Assembly (NCBI GenBank): GCA_013042825.1
Contig: JABDPL010000014.1
Location: forward strand, 1-5,873
From: Flavobacteriaceae bacterium
GTDB lineage: Bacteria > Bacteroidota > Bacteroidia > Flavobacteriales > Flavobacteriaceae
Reading direction: 5' to 3'
DNA: 5,873 bases
Part shown: positions 1 through 5,873 of the stretch, in pieces
Layout: each line of letters starts with the position of its first letter
Numbering within the stretch: the first letter of the stretch is position 1
The notes under the pieces: generated by a model
What the model was told of the DNA's origin: nothing
What the model saw: the letters and a program-made list of their open reading frames with translations, nothing else
Databases searched by the model: none
Made by a program: the position numbers and the translations under genes

Positions 1-131
1 TCAGGCCATATCGAATCGAGATAAAAAATCATCAAACCGGGAATTGGACGGAGATTTACTATGCCGATATTCAAATAGACAAGCCCCTGGATCAAAATAT
101 TTTTTCATTGAATTATCTGCAGTCAAAATAA
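1..131 (+). CDS. C-terminal end of a LolA-like outer membrane lipoprotein-sorting protein (5' truncated by the window)
   Basis: The frame beginning at base 3 is open from the window edge and ends at TAA 129-131, giving 42 residues that start RPYRIEIKNHQTG and end with IFSLNYLQSK. The pattern PYxIEIxNxxTG, then a hydrophobic/charged strand, then D-x-x-IFSLxYL at the extreme C-terminus matches what I recall of the tail of the LolA-like lipoprotein-sorting family (COG2834 type), whose members are periplasmic beta-sheet carriers for lipids or lipoproteins. The match is from memory of the family pattern, and only the tail is visible, so the call is provisional. Its stop lies 5 nt before the ATG of the barrel gene, so the two are probably co-transcribed. 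The alternative is an unrelated periplasmic protein with a similar terminal beta strand. Confidence 0.62.
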   Translation, partial: RPYRIEIKNHQTGNWTEIYYADIQIDKPLDQNIFSLNYLQSK

Positions 132-136
132 CGATA

Positions 137-1411
137 ATGGGTGGCTATAAGAGCATAGTATTTTCATTTTTGTTTATAATTTGCCAGTCGACATTTTCTC
201 AATTTCATAATGAGAAATTCAGCCTGGAAGGATATAACAAACCCCGATCGTATTATTTTCTGAAACAAATTGATGGTCTGTACGATTTTCAGAATGAATG
301 GAAAACGGCCGTTGATTTTGATTGGAAGATAACACCTGAACTCAGCTTGATAAGCAATACAATTATCAATTTAAATACTTCGGAAGAGTCCAGGCGTTTC
401 ATCAATGTGAGGGATGCCTTTTTGAGATTTGGCAGGGGTAATATCGATCTTAGAGTTGGCAGGCAAATGATCGATTGGAGTTCACTCAGCGGATGGAGTC
501 CGTCGGATATGCCCAACACATCCTATTACTATGATTTCATCGACACCGAAGATGAAGAGATTGGCAGATGGAGTTTTAAGGGAAGTTATTACATCGGCTC
601 AACGGTTTTTAATTTAACTGTGATGCCCTTTTTCAGGCCATCGGAATTGTATTTTGTTAAAAACCGATGGATAAGCGTACCTGATGCCCTTGTTATAAAT
701 AATGCTCAGGTTCCGGCAATTTTTCAGGGTACTAAAAAGACTGTCGTATCAGATGAATTTCAATTTGGAGCCTCGGTGGATATTCCCATCGGACCAGCCC
801 AGCTTAAACTTTTTTATTACCACGGCCTGAATGATATACCTGTTACGCGTGTAAATCCGCAGGCATTAACGGCTAATAATGAGATCGCATACGAGATTGA
901 ACGGATTTATCATCGCCTGCAACAATTCAGTATTCACAATACGGTCATCAGCGGTCAGTGGAACCTATGGTCGGAATTCAATTATACGCGAACCCGGATT
1001 GCCGATGAGGAAAATGCCATACGTCCTCATGAGTTCTATAACATTACCGCAGGTTTTGATCGCATGTTCGACATGAGTAACGAAAGCAGCTTATATGTTT
1101 TGATCCAGTATGTCTACGCCTTTAATAATGAGGGTGTTACTTATTCAAGCTCAGACCTGGATCATATTTTTAATAACGCTCTAATTGGTAAATTCGACTT
1201 TACCATCAACTATAATCTCGATTTGAATTTGAGATTTGCGTCTGAATTCAAGACTTCCGGTTATTATTTCAATCCCGAATTAATTTACAGATTGAGTCCA
1301 TCATTCAGGCTGATGTTGCGTTCAGATATCTTATGGGGGTCGAGCAGCAGTTTTTTCGGCAACTACAGAGATAATACCAGGCTGGGCTTAACAGTTCAAC
1401 ACTATTTCTAA
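137..1411 (+). CDS. Outer-membrane beta-barrel protein, DUF1302-like
   Basis: Predicted 424-residue outer-membrane barrel. Residues 1-22 form a signal peptide (basic start, hydrophobic core IVFSFLFII, likely cleavage near STFSQ). The rest is rich in alternating aromatic/polar strands separated by short turns, and the protein ends in HYF with a terminal phenylalanine, the usual barrel-insertion signal. Residues 91-120 read VRDAFLRFGRGNIDLRVGRQ followed by MIDWSSLSGW; the 'xLRxGRQxIxW' motif after an 'REAY/RDAF' strand is characteristic of DUF1302-type and related porin-like proteins. I chose ATG 137 because it directly precedes the signal peptide; the frame stays open to the window start and a TTG at 44 is possible, but that would bury the signal peptide and overlap the upstream gene by 88 nt. 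The next gene starts 10 nt downstream. Substrate unknown; a role in lipid or hydrophobic-compound transport is inferred from the LolA-like neighbour. Confidence 0.75.
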   Translation: MGGYKSIVFSFLFIICQSTFSQFHNEKFSLEGYNKPRSYYFLKQIDGLYDFQNEWKTAVDFDWKITPELSLISNTIINLNTSEESRRFINVRDAFLRFGRGNIDLRVGRQMIDWSSLSGWSPSDMPNTSYYYDFIDTEDEEIGRWSFKGSYYIGSTVFNLTVMPFFRPSELYFVKNRWISVPDALVINNAQVPAIFQGTKKTVVSDEFQFGASVDIPIGPAQLKLFYYHGLNDIPVTRVNPQALTANNEIAYEIERIYHRLQQFSIHNTVISGQWNLWSEFNYTRTRIADEENAIRPHEFYNITAGFDRMFDMSNESSLYVLIQYVYAFNNEGVTYSSSDLDHIFNNALIGKFDFTINYNLDLNLRFASEFKTSGYYFNPELIYRLSPSFRLMLRSDILWGSSSSFFGNYRDNTRLGLTVQHYF

Positions 1412-1421
1412 TTCGTTTGCA

Positions 1422-2324
1422 ATGACAACAAAAGCGCGGGAGACAATACAGATGAATGACGGTCAGGTCACGGCAGATGAGAAAATGTTGCAACACTTTT
1501 TTCCTCCGCAAGTGAAACTATTCGGGAACCTGGTCAACAAGCTCCATGATGTACACCCTGAGACCTCCTACAAACTCACGCTCTCTGCATTGTCTTTTTC
1601 CAACCGGAGAAAAATCAGGTTAAAGGATCAGGATTTTTATAATGCAGGTATCAAACGATCATATAGATTCAGAAATAAACAATTCAATACCTACAGCTAT
1701 GGCATGGGAAAAGAGGTGATTCTCGTTCATGGTTGGGGGTCATTTGGTGCTCGCTGGAAGGGATACGTCAGCCGAATTGTCGAACTCGGATATAAAGCTG
1801 TGGTAATTGATGCACCCGCCCATGGAACATCGCCCGGACGTTTTCTCTCTATACCCGATTATATCAGTATTCTGATGCGAATTTTTAATGAGTGCCAGGA
1901 CCTTTATGCTGTTGTAAGTCATTCCATTGGTGGAATTTGCAGTACCGTTGCTTTGAATCAAAGCATTCAGAGAAAGGGATGTAAGATGATCTATCTGAGT
2001 GCCTTTAATTCTTGTAAGACCATGCTGAATAAATTCTCTCGTTGCATTGGCATAAAACAGCAAGTAATTGAATGCATCGAGGAATGGATCCCGAAATATG
2101 CCGGTAATGAGCTATCCTATTTCAGCATTTCCAAGCATCTTAAAACCATGCAGGCTGAAATTATGCTTGTTTACGACAGGGAGGATTATATCGTGCCGTC
2201 AACCGAAGTACTGACCTTGTTAAATACTTACTCGGCCATAGAGTATATCCCGACATTCGGATTGGGTCACAATTTGAAATCGGAATGGGTGGCAGGCCGT
2301 GTACTCGACTTTATCAAAGGATAA
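1422..2324 (+). CDS. Alpha/beta hydrolase, cytoplasmic
   Basis: A 300-residue protein of the alpha/beta hydrolase fold, probably an esterase- or thioesterase-like serine hydrolase; the substrate cannot be read from the sequence. Residues 98-106 (EVILVHGWG) hold the strand and oxyanion-hole HGWG motif; 124-138 (YKAVVIDAPAHGTSP) is the typical following strand and loop; VVSHSIGG at 164-171 is the nucleophile elbow with Ser168; DYIVP at 255-259 supplies the acid Asp255; LGHN at 281-284 supplies His283. The elbow reads S-H-S-I-G, so the first Gly of GxSxG is Ser. There is no signal peptide or membrane helix. The roughly 90-residue N-terminal extension before the fold resembles that of Bacteroidota hydrolases with a 'DAPAHG' motif. 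ATG 1422 lies 10 nt after the barrel gene; ATG 1452 (Met11) is a credible alternative because GGGAG lies 9 nt before it. The next gene starts 18 nt downstream. Confidence 0.87.
   Translation: MTTKARETIQMNDGQVTADEKMLQHFFPPQVKLFGNLVNKLHDVHPETSYKLTLSALSFSNRRKIRLKDQDFYNAGIKRSYRFRNKQFNTYSYGMGKEVILVHGWGSFGARWKGYVSRIVELGYKAVVIDAPAHGTSPGRFLSIPDYISILMRIFNECQDLYAVVSHSIGGICSTVALNQSIQRKGCKMIYLSAFNSCKTMLNKFSRCIGIKQQVIECIEEWIPKYAGNELSYFSISKHLKTMQAEIMLVYDREDYIVPSTEVLTLLNTYSAIEYIPTFGLGHNLKSEWVAGRVLDFIKG
1438..1442 (+). promoter_or_regulatory. Possible ribosome binding site for the alternative hydrolase start at 1452
   Basis: GGGAG at 1438-1442 sits 9 nt before the in-frame ATG at 1452. It is the only Shine-Dalgarno-like sequence near a start in this window, whereas the ATG at 1422 has only TTCGTTTGCA before it. 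Bacteroidota often do without such sites, so it is weak evidence that the first ten codons of the longer reading are not translated. Confidence 0.25.
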
Positions 2325-2342
2325 AAATTCGTAACTTTCAAT

Positions 2343-5300
2343 ATGAGCCGATCCATTCTTACAATTGGAATACTGGTTTTAATGATGCTATCAGGCCCTT
2401 ATTCAGGGGCTCAGATGAACCTGGATAACAATGTAGGTTTTCAGAGTACCAAAGAACTGGAAGATCATAAGATCATTACCATGGCCGAAGATGGCTTTGG
2501 GTTCATATATATCGCTACGAACAAGCAGATTTTCAGGTTTGACGGGATCGCACTCACTCCGCTTTGCTCCGGCACTTTTGTAGAAATCCTGACCCATGAA
2601 GCCGATAACTGCTTGTATTTTATTCACAGAAGAGGGATCTACAGGTTCAACTGGATAACAGGGAAAATCGAGGATATCAGAATTGAGAATGTCAATAATG
2701 TGACCGGCAACCTGCTATCGGCTGTTTTCCGTAATGATGATGAGCTATTGCTGGGCTATGATAACGGGCTGATCATATTTGATAAAAATAAGCTGACCCT
2801 ATCATTCAAACCGATTACAAATAAACTGGGCACAAACACCACTTTCCTATCCCTTCTTATCGATGCCGAGAATCCGTCAAAACTATGGATGGGATCCAGG
2901 AGGGCGGGCTTATTCGAATACGATCTTGATGCGCATACGTACAAGCAGATTTATTTTGACAGGGTCCCAAAGGATCTTAAAGATGCTTCAAATACAATTA
3001 CAGAGATATATCAATACGGAGAAAGGCTGTACCTGGGCACATGGTTTGGGGGCATTTTAAAGTTTATTCCCGGACCTGGCACTTATGAGCAGTTTTTTGT
3101 GCAACAATTTGAGGGCGAACAGGTTGAACGTGCTCAGGATCATATTCATAAAATATTGCCCTTGAGTGCTGACCGGCTGTACTTCAGTTCCACAAAAGGC
3201 GCCATGTTATATGATCTTAATGAAGATAGAGAATTAGTGCGTTTCAATTCAGATAATGGTATTCTTACTTACAGCAACGCGCCGCAGTTTGTCGATTCGA
3301 AGAACCGCTTATGGGTTGGTCGGGAACGGGGTATTCGATTGATCGATACCCTGCGTTCAAATGTCGAGGTATTGCGCAACCCTTATCGTGATAATGAAGG
3401 CTGGTATATCCCGAGAAAGGCCGTATTGGCCGATAATGACAGCATGATTTTGTTCTGTACCTTTTCGGGAAAAGGACTATATGTCTATGATCTAGAAAAT
3501 AAGACATGGCAAGTCATACCACCTGAAGACCCACCGATAGACCAGCAATTTATAGGTTATGATTTAGAGACCGATGAAACAGGGGCATTTATATTGGAGC
3601 AATCTACATTGTACCGGTATAATTTTGGGGATAAGACCTTAAAACCTCTTCAGATAAAAAGGGATTCACTTTTGGGTGAATTGATCTACATGGTAAGGCC
3701 ATCTCGGGACAAACTGATTATAATGACAAGATATGACGGTTTGCACGAGATTGATATTAATAGTGGAGATGTTAGTCCATATATACCTGAATTGTATAAT
3801 TTATTTCCTGATCTGGCCAGCTATAGCGGAGACGAACTTCATTTAGACAACGATGGGAGATTATGGATGGCCTGGAAAAACCACCTGTTGGTAAAAATGA
3901 TTGATGGTGAGATCTTGAATTTAAGTCCGCATTTAAACGATGGCGATGATATTCTGAATATCAATTTTATCACCGAGTCAGATAGATTTGTTTATGTGGC
4001 ATTGCCATCAGGGGTATATGAAATCGATAAAACGCGATTCCCTGAGATAATTGTCAAAAAAATCTCAGATCGTGATTATGGTGTAATCGCTGTTGATAGA
4101 AGTGATAATCTTTGGTTTATTCGGGATGGGTTATTCAATCTTGAAAACGGGAAAACTTCGATTGTGGAATTCGGGATTAACGATGGATTGCATGATCCCG
4201 GCCGATACGGATATGAATATGTCAACACCTTGGGAAACGACATAATTGTTGGATCCAGGGGCCAATTTTCAATAATAAATCCAAATTTGATTCAAAAGAA
4301 TAATGAAATACCGGATCCATATATTGACCGCATAACGATAAACGGACTGGATCATAAGACGGATTCAAGTTATTATGTGGTAAAATCGTTGAAATTAAAC
4401 CCAAATGAAAATAACCTGACCATAGGATTTTCGGCATTGGCATTCACTAAACCTGAGTCTATTAAATTCAGGTATAAGCTGGAAGGAGCAGAAGAGAAGT
4501 GGAATGTGGTTCAGCCCAATCAGAGAAACGTAACCTACTCCAACTTAGATGGCGGACGTTACAATTTCATGCTTGAGGCATCTAATAACAATTTGATCTG
4601 GAGTGATACCAAAGCCCTTAAACTGGATATTGCCATTCCTTTTTACAAGAATAAATGGTTTCTTAGTTTCATATTACTTCTTGGCCTTTTTGTATTATTT
4701 ACCCAATACCGAAGGCGATTGCTCAAGCTCAAAAAAGAAGCATATATCAGTGAACAATTATTGGGGCTTGAAAAGCAAGCCTTACGTGCGCAGATGAATC
4801 CCCATTTTGTTTTTAACGCCCTGAATTCTATTCAGCACCTGATAACCGAGGGTGAGGAGAAAAAGTCTATCCTATATTTGAATAAATTCAGCAAATTGCT
4901 CAGAGGCATTCTTGATAATTCACAATCCACCACGCATACACTAAGTCATGAACTTGAGATTCTCGATAATTATCTCGAGTTGGAGTTTCTCAGGCTTGGA
5001 GAACAGTTTACCTACCAGCTCAACGTTCCTGAATCCTTACATGATGAACGAATTGAAATGCAAGGATTGCTTTTTCAGCCATTTATTGAAAACGCCATTC
5101 ACCATGGTCTGGCCCCGAAATCGGATGGTGGAAATCTCAAGGTTGAATTCGAGAATCATGAACATTATATCAGATGTATTATTGAAGATGATGGCATAGG
5201 ACGGGCTAAAGCTCGCGAAATAGCATCAAAACGTCATCATAAATCAAGAGGTATTGGAATTGTTGAGAAGCGAATTAAATTGATGAGCAAATCTAATGAT

Positions 5301-5396
5301 CCCGACGCCATAAAAATTATCGACCTGTATACTGAAAACGGAGAACCCAAAGGAACACGTGTCGAGTTAAAAATCCCCATCAATGGAACAACATGA
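2343..5396 (+). CDS. Two-component sensor histidine kinase, Reg_prop/Y_Y_Y periplasmic sensor with LytS-type kinase
   Basis: A 1017-residue inner-membrane sensor kinase. Residues 1-23 are a signal peptide (cleavage likely after YSGA). Residues about 50-650 carry roughly 14 repeats of the Reg_prop type, such as LWMGSRRAGLFEYD (181-194) and LWVGRERGIRLID (323-335), enough for two seven-bladed propellers. Residues about 690-763 match the Y_Y_Y domain (FRYKLEGAEEKW, then YSNLDGGRYNFMLEASN). One transmembrane helix spans about 772-788, followed by a basic, coiled-coil-like linker. The cytoplasmic kinase is of the His_kinase family (PF06580): QMNPHFVFNALNSIQ with phospho-acceptor His821, N-box PFIENAIHHGL with Asn917, G-box DDGIGR at 949-954, RGIGIVEKRI at 969-978 and GTRVELKIP near the end. 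All expected catalytic motifs are present. The regulator gene overlaps its 3' end. The periplasmic ligand is unknown; unlike hybrid HTCS sensors it carries no fused receiver or AraC domain. Confidence 0.95.
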   Translation: MSRSILTIGILVLMMLSGPYSGAQMNLDNNVGFQSTKELEDHKIITMAEDGFGFIYIATNKQIFRFDGIALTPLCSGTFVEILTHEADNCLYFIHRRGIYRFNWITGKIEDIRIENVNNVTGNLLSAVFRNDDELLLGYDNGLIIFDKNKLTLSFKPITNKLGTNTTFLSLLIDAENPSKLWMGSRRAGLFEYDLDAHTYKQIYFDRVPKDLKDASNTITEIYQYGERLYLGTWFGGILKFIPGPGTYEQFFVQQFEGEQVERAQDHIHKILPLSADRLYFSSTKGAMLYDLNEDRELVRFNSDNGILTYSNAPQFVDSKNRLWVGRERGIRLIDTLRSNVEVLRNPYRDNEGWYIPRKAVLADNDSMILFCTFSGKGLYVYDLENKTWQVIPPEDPPIDQQFIGYDLETDETGAFILEQSTLYRYNFGDKTLKPLQIKRDSLLGELIYMVRPSRDKLIIMTRYDGLHEIDINSGDVSPYIPELYNLFPDLASYSGDELHLDNDGRLWMAWKNHLLVKMIDGEILNLSPHLNDGDDILNINFITESDRFVYVALPSGVYEIDKTRFPEIIVKKISDRDYGVIAVDRSDNLWFIRDGLFNLENGKTSIVEFGINDGLHDPGRYGYEYVNTLGNDIIVGSRGQFSIINPNLIQKNNEIPDPYIDRITINGLDHKTDSSYYVVKSLKLNPNENNLTIGFSALAFTKPESIKFRYKLEGAEEKWNVVQPNQRNVTYSNLDGGRYNFMLEASNNNLIWSDTKALKLDIAIPFYKNKWFLSFILLLGLFVLFTQYRRRLLKLKKEAYISEQLLGLEKQALRAQMNPHFVFNALNSIQHLITEGEEKKSILYLNKFSKLLRGILDNSQSTTHTLSHELEILDNYLELEFLRLGEQFTYQLNVPESLHDERIEMQGLLFQPFIENAIHHGLAPKSDGGNLKVEFENHEHYIRCIIEDDGIGRAKAREIASKRHHKSRGIGIVEKRIKLMSKSNDPDAIKIIDLYTENGEPKGTRVELKIPINGTT
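5383..5396 (+). other. 14 nt stop/start overlap coupling kinase and response regulator
   Basis: The regulator ATG at 5383-5385 lies inside the last codons of the kinase, whose TGA is at 5394-5396, in a different frame (+1 relative). This arrangement usually reflects translational coupling, which would keep the two partner proteins in balance. The nearby ATG at 5393 cannot be used because it reads ATG ACA TAA. Confidence 0.75.
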
Positions 5397-5873
5397 CATA
5401 AGGGCTATAATTGTAGATGATGAAATGCGCAGTCGCAGCTCCTTGCGAAACCTGTTGGAGAAATATGTACAACAGGTTGAGATCCTGGGTGAGGCCGGTG
5501 GAATAGAGGAAGCCATTGAAATGATAGACCGGTTTAAACCTAACCTGTTGTTCCTGGATATCCAACTGAAACAGGGGACCAGTTTTGAAATATTGCGGCG
5601 AATAAAACACAAGAACTATTTCGTCATTTTTATAACAGCTTATGACGAATATGCGATCAAAGCCTTTAAATTCAGTGCGATAGACTACCTGTTAAAGCCT
5701 ATTAGCCTTGAGGAACTGATAGATGCCGTGAGTAAGGTTGAAAGATTGGACAGGCCCATTGAGAAAATTACCACCCAGAAAATAAACAACTTATTGTCAT
5801 TTAATCGTTTGGATCCAACCATCACCATTCATACCGATCACTCTGTTGAATTTGTAAGAATATTTGATATTCT
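5383..5873 (+). CDS. Response regulator, LytTR type (3' truncated by the window)
   Basis: The frame from ATG 5383 stays open to the window end, giving 163 residues of a protein whose family usually runs to about 240-250. Residues 5-120 form a complete receiver domain: acidic pair Asp12-Asp13 in AIIVDDE, phospho-acceptor Asp59 in LLFLDIQL, Thr85 in FITAYDEYAIKAF, and Lys105 in DYLLKPIS. The 'AYDEYAIKAFKFSAIDYLLKPI' type of alpha4-beta5 face is typical of receivers attached to LytTR DNA-binding domains. A linker follows (about 121-144), and from about residue 145 ITIHTDHSVEFVRIFDI looks like the first beta strands of LytTR. It is expected to be phosphorylated by the kinase encoded just upstream and to bind promoter DNA; target genes are unknown. 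No internal defect is visible. Confidence 0.94.
   Translation, partial: MEQHDIRAIIVDDEMRSRSSLRNLLEKYVQQVEILGEAGGIEEAIEMIDRFKPNLLFLDIQLKQGTSFEILRRIKHKNYFVIFITAYDEYAIKAFKFSAIDYLLKPISLEELIDAVSKVERLDRPIEKITTQKINNLLSFNRLDPTITIHTDHSVEFVRIFDI

Noticed and set aside
44..136. N-terminal extension of the barrel protein from TTG 44
   Set aside because: It overlaps the upstream LolA-like frame by 88 nt, places the signal peptide internally and has no ordered character; ATG 137 is the better start.
1405..1424. TTTG-containing sequence between the barrel and hydrolase genes as a promoter
   Set aside because: Only an isolated TTTG is present, with no correctly spaced partner element, in a 10 nt gap.
1740..2063. 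Antisense 107-residue open frame inside the hydrolase gene
   Set aside because: It lies opposite the core hydrolase motifs (DAPAHG, SHSIGG) and has no signal peptide, domain or family resemblance.
2310..2342. Bacteroidota-type promoter before the kinase (TTTA at 2310, TAACTTTC at 2332, near the TTTG/TAnnTTTG pattern)
   Set aside because: Both elements have a mismatch, the spacing is slightly short, and the transcript would start at or after the ATG at 2343, leaving no leader.
2521..2952. 12-base direct repeat ACAAGCAGATTT at 2521 and 2941
   Set aside because: Both copies are in coding sequence and encode similar but differently placed residues (NKQIFRFD and YKQIYFD) in the propeller region; best explained by chance or blade similarity, not a mobile or regulatory repeat.
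5367..5612. Antisense open frames over the kinase end and regulator start
   Set aside because: They are complementary to the well-supported receiver-domain coding sequence and show no recognisable protein features.

Overview
The window looks like a chromosomal segment from a Bacteroidota bacterium. The evidence is moderate AT-richness, absence of clear Shine-Dalgarno sequences before most starts, a two-blade-set Reg_prop/Y_Y_Y sensor kinase of the LytS type paired with a LytTR-type response regulator, and an alpha/beta hydrolase of a kind common in that phylum. All five genes lie on the + strand and are packed tightly (gaps of 5, 10 and 18 nt, then a 14 nt overlap), so they could form one operon that runs past both window edges.

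Layout: (1) 1-131, the last 42 codons of a gene whose C-terminus resembles the LolA-like 'outer membrane lipoprotein-sorting protein' family. (2) 137-1411, a secreted outer-membrane beta-barrel protein with a DUF1302-like motif. (3) 1422-2324, a cytoplasmic alpha/beta hydrolase with a recognisable Ser-Asp-His triad. (4) 2343-5396, a large membrane sensor histidine kinase: signal peptide, about 14 propeller-type repeats, Y_Y_Y domain, one transmembrane helix, and His_kinase plus HATPase domains. (5) 5383-5873, the start of its cognate response regulator: a complete receiver domain and the first residues of a probable LytTR DNA-binding domain, cut by the window end.

How they may work together (inference): a LolA-like periplasmic carrier next to a DUF1302-like barrel is reminiscent of clusters where an MMPL/RND-family inner-membrane exporter, a LolA-like protein and an outer-membrane barrel move lipids or hydrophobic molecules across the envelope. 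The exporter, if present, would lie upstream of base 1. The downstream two-component pair senses something in the periplasm and probably controls transcription; whether it controls the transport genes cannot be told from this window. I saw no RNA genes, mobile elements, CRISPR arrays or convincing terminators, and no gene-free stretch longer than 18 nt.
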